From positions 86,174,300 through 86,238,299 of the forward strand of contig CM041777.1 in the NCBI GenBank assembly GCA_023374045.1: a stretch of DNA of 64,000 bases. The letters run 5' to 3'. Under the pieces are notes generated by a model. The model made no database searches. It saw nothing but the letters and a program-made list of their open reading frames with translations, and had not been told where the DNA came from. Both the position numbers and the translations under genes were made by a program. Positions 42,096 to 55,520 of this stretch are shown piece by piece. This stretch comes from Limonium bicolor. Its lineage: Eukaryota; Streptophyta; Magnoliopsida; Caryophyllales; Plumbaginaceae. How positions within the stretch are numbered: position 1 is the stretch's first letter; every line of letters starts with the position of its first letter.

Positions 42096-43877
42096 CTGCT
42101 TTAACGCATCAGAAAAGGGAATGTTAATGGTTAGTTTCTTAAAGATACTTAGGAACTTACCAAACTGCTCATCCAGGTCTCTTTTTCAACCGGTTTGGAA
42201 AAGGCACCGATGCTATATCAACTGTGCGGCGTGGAGGTGTGGAAGTCTTAGAAGTCTTACTAATAGCCACCTCATTTTCAACCGGTTCCTCCTGAGAGCC
42301 TTTCGGTGTGGTTTCTTCATTTTCCCCAACATTAGGAAGAGGAGCTTCAATTTCAGGAATCACCGGCTCAAGCTGTGTACCACTTCTCAATGTGATTGCC
42401 TTGGCATGCTCTCTCGGGTTCTGTTCTGACTGACTGGGTAAAGAACCCAAAGGGCGCTGAGCTAACTGCTGTGATATCTGAGATATTTGAGTTTCGATGT
42501 TCCTATTGAATGTCCTTTGATCATTGTTGAAGGTCCTCTGCTCCTGATTGAAAGCTTCTAGCTCATTAAATTTTGGTATTGACAGTGATGAAATCATTCA
42601 TTCTGGCCAGAACTTCATCCATGCTAGAGGATGCACCAGCACCTGCATTCTGCACTTGCTGATTCTGCAGTGGCTGCTTTTGATAAGAGGAATTATATTG
42701 CTGCTGAGGTCTCTGATTATAATTGCTGTTACCGCCAGCTTGGTAACGACTCTGTTGCTGATATCCTTGATTGTTTTGGTTGTTGTAGAAGGTCCCTTGC
42801 CTGTTTCCCAGATAATTTACCTCTTCATTTTGCTGAGAAGTGCACTGGCACATGTTGGGACTTCTACCACAATACTCACACTGTGGGAAGGAATCGGTCA
42901 CAACAGCGGCGCTTGACTGAGGTTTCATCATAGCACACATCTTTCAAACTGCTTTGACATTGCTTCCATTTTGGCGGCCAGAAAAGTATTTGAATCTACT
43001 TCATAGACTCCAGCGGTTTTCTTCGGTGCTGCTTCTCCTGTTCTCGCACCTCCCCACTGATTGGATGCATTGGCGATGGTATCCAATAGTTCCTTGATTC
43101 TAGCTATTGGTAGCTCCATGAGGCTTCCTCCTGCACAAGTGTCTACCAACAAACGACTTGAATGATCCAAATCTTTATAAAAGGACTGTAAAATTACCTC
43201 CTCTCCCAAGCCATGGTGTGGTACTTTGCGCACAATGCCTTTGAAACGCTCCCAAGCCTCAGATAATGTTCACCAGTGAACGGTTTAAAGTTGGTGATCT
43301 CTCCTCTCATCATCAGCATCCGAGAAGGAGGGAAATATTTTGCCAAAAATGCATTTGCTAACTCTGTCCAGGTGGTGATACTGTTGGGTGTCAAAGAGTT
43401 TAGCCAATCTGCAGCTCTGTCCCTCAGGGAGAATGGGAAGAGAGTCAGTCTAGCCACCTCCTGTGAAGCTGATGTAGAACAAGCTCCCACCAATCTTATG
43501 AAAGTGGTGAGGTGGACATTGGGATCTTCGGTGATTCCGCTGAACTGAGGTGCATTCATGACCATAGTAACATAATGCGTTTTGAACTGCCAATGCTCCC
43601 CTGCTGGTAACGCAGGAATTACTATTGGTGAGACAAGCCCTTCAACGCTTGGGCGGGTGTAATCCCTCATGTGCCTCTCCGGATTCTCCATATTGGTTCT
43701 TGAGGAGTTGTTCAGAATTTCTTTTTCAACAATACCTTCTGTTGGTGAATCTTTTGGAAGTACCTCCTGAACAATCGGAGGCTCCAGCTCTAATCTTTTT
43801 CGAATTCTTCTTGTTACTCTTTCTATTTCTGGTTCAATTTCGAATTCAGGGTCTCCTACAGAACGAGTTTTAACCAT
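42096..43877 (-). pseudogene. Gag of unit 1, four frameshifts
   Basis: The start MVKTRSVGD at 43877 lies 128 bases from the primer site. The retrotransposon-gag core (LTLFPFSLRDRAADWLNSL, FLAKYFPPSR) sits in frame 43877-43194. The rest is split among 43233-42928, 42940-42566 and 42597-42169. Compared with unit 2, one- or two-base deletions near 43270, 42943, 42573 and 42180 account for all the breaks. A Cys-rich CEYCGRSPNMCQC segment stands where a zinc knuckle is expected but has no His. A Gln/Asn-rich stretch follows. These breaks prevent gag-pol fusion synthesis in this unit. Confidence 0.85.
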
Positions 43878-44004
43878 AAACCAAGATCAGATAACTGATA
43901 GTAATGCAGTTTCTAAAGGAACAAAATAGAATGAAACAAAACAAAAATGAAAATAAAATAAAATAAGATAAAAAAAAATAAAAATCAAACTAAGCAACCG
44001 TGCC

Positions 44005-44022
44005 TCCCCGGCAACGGCGCCA
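44005..44022 (-). promoter_or_regulatory. Primer-binding site for tRNA-Asp, unit 1
   Basis: TGGCGCCGTTGCCGGGGA on the minus strand lies six bases from the LTR end, identical to that at 6116-6133 and 55497-55514. Confidence 0.9.
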
Positions 44023-44028
44023 TTAACT

Positions 44029-45936
44029 TGTTGGGTAAAAACCTAACGGCAAGAATACCGGTCGATTATAGCAAGTTTTCCTAGAAGTGTCCCTCCAGGT
44101 TATCGAATCCAGGGGAGGCAGCGTTTTAGTTTGATTAATATTTAAGATCAAAACAAAGTAAAATAACTCAAGTAACAGGGGGTTTTGTTTGTTTGAATTA
44201 CTAAGTACTGAAGCAAACTGTAAATAAGAACAAGGGTAATAAATGCAAGAGCAACAGTGAGCAAAACAATGATGTTTTTGAATTAATGAGAAGGAAAATT
44301 CCGGTTTACTAATCCTCCAATTTCTTCGGTTCCTTTCTCAGTGTGTTTACCGATATCTAGATTAAAATCCTAGATCAGAATTATTCCACGTTCGGTCTCC
44401 CGCTCGGTGGAATCTAATTAACAGCTAATAAATTTTAACTCTCGTTACAAATTTATTAATTGCTAACAGCTTTAAGAATAATCCAGTTTAATGATCAGTT
44501 AATATCCTAGAGGAATTACCATCTCTAAATTAACCGGTGCTGTTCCTGTTGTCTATTATCTACCGCAGTTCTCACTTATAAGCAGATAAACAGGTAAAAT
44601 CCAGTAATTGGCCAAATCACAAGATTTATAATAATAAATAAGGGACAACACTTTAATCTGTTAAAATGGTAAATCACAAAGATAATGGAACCTCAGAATT
44701 TGGATTACATAGTAAACCGAAATTTATAGAAATTACTCAGCCATGGAAATGGAATTACTGCAACAATATGTAAATAACATTAAAGAAGAAAAAGAAGAAG
44801 AAACTCTGTTTTAAGGCTCTTTGATGGAGTCTCTGTGCACAACCAGCAGTTCCTCCGCTCAATCTCCAGGTAATGGTGTAGTCCCCAGCTGCTTGTATGT
44901 TCCAGATTTCTATGGATGTATGTGGTGTTTTATGGAAATGGTGATATGGGTAGTACGTGAGAAATGAGATGGAAATGGATGGAGGAGTGTAATGGATGGA
45001 ATGGAATGGTGTAAGAGAGGGAGGAGATATCCGATGGATTTTTTGTGTGTTTGAATGAGAAGGAGAGAGCTCTATTTATAGAGCCTCTGTATTGATACGT
45101 AACAACAGTATATGGTGGTGGAGATGAGGCTGGAATTAGTGAGTGGAATGGTGGGTGGTGTTGCTGGTTTTAGGGAAATAATTTGATTTAGTGGGATTGT
45201 GGATAATTGAAAGCAGCACGGAAGGGACAAAATAACAGTGCGGAAGAAATACTGGAAAGGATGATTAGTGCATGGGGCGGTGGTCTGTTCGAAAGAGAAT
45301 TTTATTCTCTTTTCTTCCTTTCGCGAGCTTACAGATGTCCGCTTCTAGCCATATGGTCCGGGACTTGAGTTCTGTATGAAGTCCTGGACCGTATCATTGA
45401 AACAGGTCGAGGGTTTGCTCTGATTTGTGGTCCGGGACTTAGGGTTTGTATAAAGTCCCGGACCATGGTGTTAAAACAGGTCGAAAGTCCTTTCCTTGTG
45501 TGGTCCGGGACTTAAGTTGTGTATAAAGTCCCGGACCATATTTGAATTCCAGTCGAGATTGATGTTTCATAGTGGTCCGGGACTTAAGTTATGCAAAAAG
45601 TCCCGGACCATGTCTGTATTCAGGTCGAGATTTTGAGTCACAATGTGGTCCGGGACTTAGCTCCAGAATCAAGTCCTGGACCATGCTTGAATTTAATTCG
45701 AGAGTTTGTTGTCTTTGACTCAAATCAGTTTGTTGATTTTCCATGTGTTCCACTAGTGATAGGAATGTGTTTCCTTTGAGATTAAAAATCTGAAAAAGCA
45801 CACAAAAACCATAAAAGAAGACAATTGCAAACAAGAAACATAAAAGTGCTCATAAGACAGGAATTTAGCAGTCAATGGTAACAGATTAGGCATCAAAAGA
45901 CCCTTTAGAAATAGATAAATTCCTGACTTATCAACA
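44029..45936 (-). repeat. LTR 2 (5' LTR of unit 1 and 3' LTR of unit 2)
   Basis: The 1908-bp LTR shares the same TG...CA ends. The hairpin array is at 45355-45682 and the TATA box at 45073-45080. The primer site lies to its left and the polypurine tract to its right, showing that it is shared by two units. Confidence 0.92.
45355..45682 (-). repeat. Five-unit 73-bp hairpin repeat in LTR 2
   Basis: Same arrangement as in LTR 1. The fourth unit reads GGTCCGGG where LTR 1 has GGTCTGGG, and the fifth has one arm changed to AAGTCCTGG. Confidence 0.9.
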
Positions 45937-47303
45937 TCCCCACACTTAACCTTTGCTTGTCCTCAAGCAATTACTGCAATCAAAAAGTACCAAAATTTCC
46001 AAAAGCGGGGATTTATCAGGTCAGGAAAATGTTCAAGGAAATCTAATGCTGAAAAAAAACAGTCATAAGAGACAGCGATTAGTACTGCAAGTTTTCTTAA
46101 ACAGTGAAGATAGAGTGTTTGACAAATGCATGAGACTATCATCATAACTATTTAATCCAAACTTTACTCAGGGCTCTACTTTCCATTTGCTTTCCACAAT
46201 TCATTGGACGACAAGGGGCAAGAAGTAATGTCATATTCCACATTACCTTTCATTACCACATACTCATAATCAAGGAAGAATTGCAATAAACTGTTTAGCA
46301 TGAAAGAACTTTCCTTCCAATTTTTCTGAGTAAGCATTATTCATTTCATCCCCTCAGACTTTTTCTCCCCATCCTTGTAGCGGTGTTGGGCCTTCTATCC
46401 CAGATCAGATGATCTTAGGTAGATAAGTGATGAGGCACTCCAAGGGCTTAATTACCGAATGGGAGAGGTCTGTTCCGGTTCAGAGTAGATTAGAGGAGTA
46501 CCTTGCCTTTGTCCTTTCCTTCCATTCATTCCAAAACTTTCCAAAAGCCCCAAGTTAGTTCAAACAAAATAGTCACACAATGGTCTCACCTTTTATTAAA
46601 GGAAATAGATGTAAATTTTAACCAAAACCGACAATCCAAGCAGTATAACCAAAGTTCTTATGACCGAAATTTTAGATTAAATCTCAAAAATGTTTGCTAC
46701 TTGTATGTTATTCCTGACTGATGCATCTGACCACAGCTGAAAACCAAGTATGTCGAATTAAAAATTTTTGTGGAGGGTCATCAAAGGTTAGTGAAGGGAA
46801 AATAAGTATAGTCAGGAGCCACAGAAAACAAATAATTAGATGTGCAACCCCCTTTACTACTTCCCCACACTTTGAGAATAGCAATGTCCTCATTGCTACT
46901 AGAATGTGATTATAGTGCAAAAGAAAGAATAGGACTCCCCTGAATAATCGATGAAGATGATGTCCCCACACTTATGATAAAGGGGGGTTGTGGAAATTTT
47001 GGCAGAGTCTCCTTTGTTTTCTTTCGATATTGCACACAAAATGTTGGCAGTCCTGTTTGAATATCACAAAGCAGCAGACAAGATATTTGCAAGGAAAGCA
47101 GTGAACATAACCACGAAGTGTAAGTGGCAGGAGTACCAAAATAACAACAACAATCCAAAAAGAAAACGAAGGTCACCAGAAGTTGCAACCTAGCAAGCTA
47201 AAAGACATTAAAACATCACAAACGTCAACGTCAGCTGAAAATCAAAAAGTGCAATAAAAGATAGATGAACTGATGTAGCAGGGGGCATAAACCAAATCAT
47301 AGA
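45937..47303 (-). other. 3' UTR of unit 2 with polypurine tract and hairpins
   Basis: Near-identical to 34544-35910. It contains the primary polypurine tract and AGGA-loop hairpin at 45937-45970, the second at ~46862-46898 and a third tract at ~46963. No gene. Confidence 0.6.
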
Positions 47304-48611
47304 CTACCGCCGGGGCATGCGCCAAGACTCTAACTGGGAGAAGCGCTCATCATAAGCCTGGAATCGGGCCTCCTGCTGAGCCTGGTACTCAGCAAACTGA
47401 GCAGCCTGCTGAGCCTGATACTCAGAAAACTGAGCAGCCTGTCGAGCCTCGTACTCAGTATGACGGGTCTCTAAAGATGTGAGCCTCTCACCATACCCAT
47501 CCAGACGACTTGCAAAGCCGTCAAAGTATGCTGTAGCGGTCCCCCTCTAGTCTCTGAACTCGTGTAGCAACTGCTCATAACCCGGGGCCGGATCAGCAGG
47601 CATCGGGAAGTCCGGGATCTCACCACCAGCAGCATCAGCAGCGGCCTCAACCTCATCAACAGCCTCAGCCTCATCAGCAGCCTCAGCAACTCGGGGGGCG
47701 CGTGCAGCGCGTCGGCGCTTCACCCACTGCCCGTCGTTCTTCTCCCACTGGAAGAATCTCATCATGGTCATATCGAGAGTAGATCGAGGGTACTGAGGCT
47801 CCTCATCAGACACATCTACCCCTTTGGCAGCCAGTAACGAGTATATGAGGTGTGGAAATGGGAGAGAGGCGGAATGATCGGTCTGAACCACCCGGCGCAT
47901 AGAAGTAAAGATGATGCGATGCATACTAGGAGGAACCCCTGCAGCGGCATAGGCGTCGTCCAGGATGTAACGCATAAGCCAGCAGTCATATTCATTCAAA
48001 TCGGCACACTCCCGGGGGCGAACATTAGACATCAGTATCCCTAAAAGCAGACGCTCTCTAGGGGTGGGTAGCTTATCCCCTGTGACAACCTGCTTGTCCC
48101 GGTTATTCCGACGCTGCCGATTTTGAACTTCGGGATCAAGGACAATCAAGTTAATATAGTGTGCCTTAGCTTGTCGAGTCAATAATTGCATATTAGCCCT
48201 ATTCTCCGCAGTCGGCATCCGAACAGCTATGGGCAAGTTCATACAACGCCTAATGCTAAGAGCATCCACAGAGATATTTTTGCCTTTGACCACAGAAGTA
48301 ATAGTATCCCCGTCATCACTCACCGTTGCATTAGCATAGAACAACTTTACCAGTCTCGGGTAGAATTTCCCCCCTCGAGTCAACAGAGGTACCCATCCAC
48401 GTGCATTAAACAGTGCTTCTAAATCAAATTCAGCAATTAAGGTCGGACACACTGACCTTTCAGGTAGTATTTTTCTCTCGCGAGCATGGTACCAATTCCT
48501 AGCCGCTTCATTGATGAAGTCGGAATCGACTGTCTCCCGGACCCGGAGTGGAGGAGCGTCTGATGAAGAAGAAGCCCCGGCAGTGTTGTTTCGAGCGCGC
48601 TTTGGTGCCAT
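47304..48611 (-). pseudogene. Third ORF of unit 2, late nonsense codon
   Basis: This copy reads through the site where units 1 and 3 are frameshifted, giving a 354-residue frame from 48611 to 47547. It ends at an amber codon (TAG where the others have TGG) just before the coiled-coil part. That part continues in phase to ~47304 with repeated AEYQAQQ units. The domain content is as for unit 1. The protein would keep the Transposase_32-like domain but lose the coiled coil. Confidence 0.8.
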
Positions 48612-49330
48612 TGGAATTTTGGATCAGGGATTGTTTGGGTTGGTCGTGTGAGTGCGCGGGGTGGAAATTTGGAGTGGGAATTGGTGTGGCGGCACTGGGT
48701 TGAGGTCGGTGGTTGTGTTTTGAACTGGGGCAGGGGGCGAGTTTGGTGTGGAGATTGGACCGAGAGCAAGGGAGTGGGTGGGTGCGTACTGGTGAGGCGA
48801 TGGTGAAAGTCAGGTGGTGAAGGGTGGTGAATGTGGAGCGACTTCGAGAGCGAGGGAGTGGAGTGGTGGTTGGTGAAGTAGGTTGTTGGGCGCGAGGGTG
48901 CGGTGCGGGTGTTTGGAGAAGTCGACTGTGGTGTTGGGCTGGTGAGGGGCGACAAAGGAATGGAGAGGTGTGGTGTGTTGGTCTACGGCGGGCGAAGGCG
49001 ACGGAGGTGGTGGTTCGGGGTGCGACGCAACAGGGCGGAGGGTTGGGTGGTGTTGCGAGGGTGATGGCGAGTGGCGACGAGGTGGTGGTGGTGAGTTAGG
49101 CTGCTGGTGGAGTGTGGTGCGAAGAACAGAGGGAGAAGGGAGGTGGTTGTGGTCGCGGTGCTGGTGTGGTGGTTGGTGTCGATGGAGGTGGGCGCGATTG
49201 GGCGAGGGAGGGCGAGGCGAGAGCGAGAGAGAGGGAGTTAGGGATTTGAGTGAGGCTGAAGGTAGAAGGGGCGGGAGAATGAAGACGACCGTGTTTCAGT
49301 TGTTGTTGTTTTTTTTTTGTTAGCTGTGTT
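48612..49330 (-). other. CT-rich leader of third ORF, unit 2
   Basis: Same as 37218-37932 with small indels. The A-tract here is interrupted by C in the sense strand (TTGTTGTTG on the plus strand). No gene. Confidence 0.45.
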
Positions 49331-49582
49331 GGTCCGGGACCTAGGATATGCATGAGGTCCTGGACCGCTATGCTAAAATAGGTCGAGAGTGCCTCTTGTT
49401 TTGGGTCCGGGACTTAAGATTTGTATAAAGTCCCGGACCATTATCTCCAATTCTCGGAAATGTTCTCACTCGTGGGTCCGGGACTTAAGATTTGGATCAA
49501 GTCCCGGACCACCCCTATTTTCCGTTCGAGAGTTGCCATGGCCTCTGGTCCGGGACTTAAGCCTTGTATCATGTCCCGGACC
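49331..49582 (-). repeat. Four-unit 73-bp hairpin repeat, unit 2 internal
   Basis: Same positions relative to pol and the third ORF as 37933-38184. In the first hairpin one arm reads AGGTCCTGGACC, a G-U-tolerated change. Confidence 0.9.
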
Positions 49583-49810
49583 ACCCTGTTTATTTCAGCC
49601 GAAGAGTTTCCTATGTGGACTCTGTTTCTCCTCCTTCATCCATCCTACACTGTGACAACAAACAACTAAAGGAAAACAGCTAACAAAGGAATTAGCATAT
49701 AAAATCATGAATTAAAATGAAAATCAAGAAGATAGAAGAAAAGAGATTGGGTTGCCTCCCAATGAGCTGCCCGTCTTTTCGGTCTTTGGCTAGACCGTGT
49801 AATTGTAAGA

Positions 49811-52800
49811 TCAGTATGGAGGATCATGCACCGTGATCACCGAATGGACTTCGGCGATGTCACCACTGAGATAGTGTTTCAACCGTTTACTTTGAAAGTC
49901 TCCCCTTCCGCATTGATTAAACCTATGGCTCCATAAGGCGAGACACTTGTGATTGTGAACGGTCCAGACCAGCGAGATTTCAACTTTCCCGGGAATAATT
50001 TCAGACGGGAGTTGAATAGAAGCACCTTATCTCCAACGTTAAACTCACGTTTTACCAAAAGCTTGTCATGCCACCTTTTCATCTTTTCCTTATAGATTTT
50101 GGCATTTTCATATGCTTCATCTCGAAATTCCTCCAAATTGCACAACTGCATCTTGCGCTTCTCACCAGCCTTTTAAGTCAAAATTTAATGCTTTGATGGC
50201 CCAAAAGGACTTATGTTCCAATTCTACAGGCAAGTGACATGCCTTGCCATATACCAATTTGTACGGAGACATACCTAAGGGGGTTTTGAAGGCAGTGCGA
50301 TATGCCCACAAAGCATCATCTAGCTTGAGTGACCAATCGCGTCTAGAAGAGGTGACAGATTTTTGAAGGATCCACTTGATTTCTCTATTTGTAATCTCGG
50401 CTTGCCCGTTTGTCTGTGGATGATATGGTAGGGAGACCTTGTGTCGTACGCCATATTTCTGTAGAAGGGCTTCAAATTGTTTGTTGCAGAAATGGGTACC
50501 TCCATCACTAATGATTGCTCGCGGAACACCAAAACGAGTGAATATATTCCGCTTCAAAAATTTGAGCACTACTTTTGCATCATTAGTTGGTGCTGCTATT
50601 GCTTCAGCCCATTTTGTAACATAGTCTACTCCCACCAAGATATAGAGGTTACCTTGTGATGATGGGAACGGCCCCATGAAATCAATGCCCCAAAGGTCGA
50701 ATGGTTCAACTTCCAATATAGAATTCAAGGGCATCTCATGACGTCTAGATAGGTTCCCTTGCCTTTGGCACTGGTCACATGTAGACACAAACTGATAGCA
50801 ATCTTTGTTCAAGGTCTTCCAAAAGAAACCTGCTTCCAAAACTTTTGCGGCTGTTCGGGCATGACCGAAATGACCTCCTGCTTCTCTTGAGTGACAATGA
50901 TCAAGGATATCTCTTATTTCAGGATCAGGAACGCATCTGCGAATCATCCCATCCGCGCAAACCTTGAAGAGAAATGGGTCGTCCCAAAGGTAATGCTTGA
51001 CTGTGGAGAAGAACTTCTTCTGCTGATATGACAATTCTGGAGGAACAATGCCCTTGGCTAGGTAGTTTGCAATATCAGCATACCAAGGGTCTGTGGGACA
51101 ACTGATCGTGTAGACAAACTCATCAGGAAAATACTCGTTAATCGGCTTGCCATCATCTGGAATTTCCATACGGGATAAGTGATCTGCCACTCCATTCTGT
51201 GCTCCAGGTTTGTCCCTAATCTCAATGTCAAACTCCTGCAAAAGTAAAATCCATCTAATTAAACGAGGTTTAGCATCAACTTTTCCAAAGAGATACCTGA
51301 GAGCGGAATGGTCGGTATGCACAATGACTTTGCTGCCAATAATGTATGGTCGAAATTTGTCACATGCAAAGACAATTGCCAGCAACTCCTTCTCCGTTGT
51401 TGTGTAGTTCTTTTGTGCCTCATTCATAGTCTTACTAGCATAGTAGACTATCCTCAACACCTTGTCATGTCTCTGACCCAAAGCTGCTCCCAATGCGTAA
51501 TCGCTGGCATCACACATTATCTCAAAAGGTAATGACCAATCAGGAGCAACAATAATAGGTGCAGAAACCAAATTAGCCTTGAGCAAATTAAAAGCATCTA
51601 AGCACTCTTTTGTAAATTCAAATTTTACATCTTTAATTAACAGATCACAAAGAGGCTTAGAGATCCTAGAGAAATCCTTAACAAAACGCCTATAAAAACC
51701 TGCATGACCGACATACTAAGCCCCCTTCAGCCATCCTCCCACCTTCCTCAACCGTCCTCCTCACAACTCCCCCAAACTCTCCCCCGCCCGCACATCTCAT
51801 CTCTCTCCACTCCCCCCTTTTCCCCACCTCTGAAATTCGAGAATACTTTACCGACGATGGTGGTGGTAGTTGCTCTATTACCTCAATCTTTGATTTGTAT
51901 AACCTCGATCCCTTCTTAGAAATCTTATGTCCGAGCACGATGCCTTCCTGCACCATAAAGTGGCACTTCTCCCAATTGAGCACCAAGTTAGTCTCCTTGC
52001 ACCTAGCTAAGATTAAATCAAGTCTTCAAGCATGAATCAAAAGTAGGTCCAAAGACAGAAAAATCATCCATAAAGATTCGATGCATTTTTCAATAAAATC
52101 AGCAAAGATAGCAGTCATGCATCTTTGAAATGTAGCTGGTGACACAAACCAAAGGGCATGCGTCGATAAGCATAAGTACATATGGACATGTAAAAGTAGT
52201 TTCTCTTGGTCTTCCTTAGCAATTGGAATTTGAAAGTAACCGGAGTAACCATCTAAAGAAACAGTAATAGTATTGTCCTGCAAGCCTCTCCAACATCTGA
52301 TCAATGAAAGGAAGGGGGAAATGGTCTTTCCTAGTGGCGGCATTTAATTTCTATAATCAATGCAAACTCTATGCCCGGTAATAGTAAGCTGAGGAATTAA
52401 TTCACCTTTATCATTAGGTACCCACAGTTAAACCTCCTTTTAGGTACGACCTGTGTGGGAACCCATTCGCTGTCAGAAATAGGGTAAATGATACCTGCAT
52501 CCAAGAGCTTGATGACTTCCTTTTTAACACCTCTTTCATGTGCGGGTTCAGTCTTGTTGAGGTTGTCTTGCTGGTTGTCATTCTCCTCAAGGTAAATGCG
52601 GTGAGTGCAGAATGTAGGGGCAATGCCTTTGATGTCAGCAATGGACCACCCTAATGCCTCTTTGTTCTTCTCAGAACCTGCAACAAGGCTTCCTCCTGTC
52701 ATTGGTTAAACTGTTAGAGATAATGACAGGCAAATCAGATGGAGGAACTAAGAAAGCATATTTAGGTGACTAGGAAGAGGGTTAAGTTCAAGGAAGGTGG

Positions 52801-53502
52801 TGAGTCCACGGAAGGAGCTAGTGTCTTGGAACTCGGTCCAGCGGTTCCTCTTCGATTTTGTAGCTTCCTATATGGCCTACCAGCAGCAAGCTGAAATGCT
52901 GCAGCAGAGACTTCGAATCATCATGAACTGTTTCTATGGATTCTACCAAGCACTTCTCCAATGCATCAGCTCCGTGGGGACTGTAAGAATAGTCCTGCAT
53001 CAAGGTATCAATACAATCTAACTAAAACAAGCATGAACATCAGAAGGGTGGGTAGTAGCTTTGGTATCAAATACAAGCTGCTCATCATGTACCGAAGTAT
53101 AATCTTCCCTCCTTCAACATCAATGAGGGTCCTTGCTGTACGCCATGATGGTCGACCTAAGATAAGTGTTACCACCTTGTCTTCCCCATGTCTAAGATAA
53201 CAAAATCAGCAGGGAAAGCAAAGTGCCAACCGAACAATTAATCCTTACCACCCTTTAGTTAGGATGATGGACCTATCGGCTAATTGTAGAGTAATTCGGG
53301 TAGGTTCAATTCTCTAGACCAAGCTTCAGATATATTGAATAGGGCATTTAAATTAATTCCACCTAAGTCACATAACCCTTACCACATTGCACATTACCTA
53401 TCGCGCAAGGTATGACGGGGTACCTGGTCATCAAGCTTAGGTGGAAGCTTTTGTGAAAGGACGGCTGACTTCCCTATGATGTATGTGTTGGTTCTCTTTT
53501 CT
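49811..53502 (-). pseudogene. Pol of unit 2, broken; contains a low-quality segment
   Basis: RNase H and integrase are open in frame 51586-50162, with the same catalytic blocks as unit 1. A two-base deletion near 50174 and an ~8-base deletion near 49882 break the integrase C-terminus. From 51712 to 53502 the sequence is homologous to unit 1 protease and RT but carries dozens of single-base deletions. It is bounded by two non-homologous inserts: 51712-51845, CT-rich, replacing 16 bp, and 53469-53502, replacing 9 bp. This segment looks like unpolished read sequence, so the RT damage may not be real. Confidence 0.8.
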
Positions 53503-55369
53503 GGTAAGCTGCACAGTATCTTTCTCCACTAAGGACCGTCTATTTGACAGGATGTCCTTCATGAACTTCGCATATATTGGCATCTGCTTTAACGCATCAG
53601 AAAAGGGAATGTTAATGGTTAGTTTCTTAAAGATACTTAGGAACTTACCAAACTGCTCATCCAGGTCTCTCTTTTTCAACCGGTTTGGAAAAGGCACCGA
53701 TGCTATATCAACTGTGCGGCGTGGAGGTGTGGAAGTCTTAGAAGTCTTACTAATAGCCACCTCATTTTCAACCGGTTCCTCCTGAGAGCCTTTCGGTGTG
53801 GTTTCTTCATTTTCCCCAACATTAGGAAGAGGAGCTTCAATTTCAGGAATCACCGGCTCAAGCTGTGTACCACTTCTCAATGTGATTGCCTTGGCATGCT
53901 CTCTCGGGTTCTGTTCTGACTGACTGGGTAAAGAACCCAAAGGGCGCTGAGCTAACTGCTGTGATATCTGAGATATTTGAGTTTCGATGTTCCTATTGAA
54001 TGTCCTTTGATCATTGTTGAAGGTCCTCTGCTCCTGATTGAAAGCTTCTAGCTCATTAAATTTCTTGGTATTGACAGTGATGAAATCATTCATTCTGGCC
54101 AGAACTTCATCCATGCTAGAGGATGCACCAGCACCTGCATTCTGCACTTGCTGATTCTGCAGTGGCTGCTTTTGATAAGAGGAATTATATTGCTGCTGAG
54201 GTCTCTGATTATAATTGCTGTTACCGCCAGCTTGGTAACGACTCTGTTGCTGATATCCTTGATTGTTTTGGTTGTTGTAGAAGGTCCCTTGCCTGTTTCC
54301 CAGATAGTTTACCTCTTCATTTTGCTGAGAAGTGCACTGGCACATGTTGGGACTTCTACCACAATACTCACACTGTGGGAAGGAATCGGTCACAACAGCG
54401 GCGCTTGACTGAGGTTTCATCATAGCACACATCTTTTCAAACTGCTTTGACATTGCTTCCATTTTGGCGGCCAGAAAAGTATTTGAATCTACTTCATAGA
54501 CTCCAGCGGTTTTCTTCGGTGCTGCTTCTCCTGTTTTCGCACCTCCCCACTGATTGGATGCATTGGCGATGGTATCCAATAGTTCCTTGATTCTAGCTAT
54601 TGGTAGCTCCATGAGGCTTCCTCCTGCACAAGTGTCTACCAACAAACGACTTGAATGATCCAAATCTTTATAAAAGGACTGTAAAATTACCTCCTCTCCC
54701 AAGCCATGGTGTGGTACTTTGCGCACAATGCCTTTGAAACGCTCCCAAGCCTCAGATAATGTTTCACCAGTGAACGGTTTAAAGTTGGTGATCTCTCCTC
54801 TCATCATCAGCATCCGAGAAGGAGGGAAATATTTTGCCAAAAATGCATTTGCTAACTCTGTCCAGGTGGTGATACTGTTGGGTGTCAAAGAGTTTAGCCA
54901 ATCTGCAGCTCTGTCCCTCAGGGAGAATGGGAAGAGAGTCAGTCTAGCCACCTCCTGTGAAGCTGATGTAGAACAAGCTCCCACCAATCTTATGAAAGTG
55001 GTGAGGTGGACATTGGGATCTTCGGTGATTGTTCCGCTGAACTGAGGTGCATTCATGACCATAGTAACATAATGCGTTTTGAACTGCCAATGCTCCCCTG
55101 CTGGTAACGCAGGAATTACTATTGGTGAGACAAGCCCTTCAACGCTTGGGCGGGTGTAATCCCTCATGTGCCTCTCCGGATTCTCCATATTGGTTCTTGA
55201 GGAGTTGTTCAGAATTTCTTTTCAACAATACCTTCTGTTGGTGAATCTTTTGGAAGTACCTCCTGAACAATCGGAGGCTCCAGCTCTAATCTTTTTCGAA
55301 TTCTTCTTGTTACTCTTTCTATTTCTGGTTCAATTTCGAATTCAGGGTCTCCTATAGAACGAGTTTTAA
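53503..55369 (-). CDS. Gag of unit 2, nearly intact
   Basis: A 583-codon frame from 55188 to 53437 covers the whole gag core: LTLFPFSLRDRAADWLNSL, the PHHG block, SFYKDLDHSSRLLVDTCAGG, the CEYCGRSPNMCQC segment without His, and the Gln/Asn-rich tail. It extends to the start of protease, after which it enters an anomalous insert. The natural start (position of MVKTRS, ~55369) is separated by a one-base deletion near 55220 in a T-run, leaving Met 55188 (MENPERHMRD) as the first in-frame ATG. Comparison with unit 1 indicates that gag and pol form one frame in an unbroken element. Confidence 0.85.
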
Positions 55370-55496
55370 CCATAAACCAAGATCAGATAACTGATAGTAA
55401 TGCAGTTTCTAAAGGAACAAAATAGAATGAAACAAAAAAAATGAAAATAAATAAATAAGATCAAAAAAAATAAAAATCAAACTAAGCAACCGTGCC

Positions 55497-55514
55497 TCCC
55501 CGGCAACGGCGCCA
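55497..55514 (-). promoter_or_regulatory. Primer-binding site for tRNA-Asp, unit 2
   Basis: Identical to 44005-44022 and six bases from LTR 3. Confidence 0.9.
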
Positions 55515-55520
55515 TTAACT

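Noticed and set aside
44005..44022. Match to tRNA-Asp (also at 6116 and 55497)
   Set aside because: Only the last 18 bases of the tRNA are matched, next to an LTR. These are primer-binding sites, not tRNA genes.
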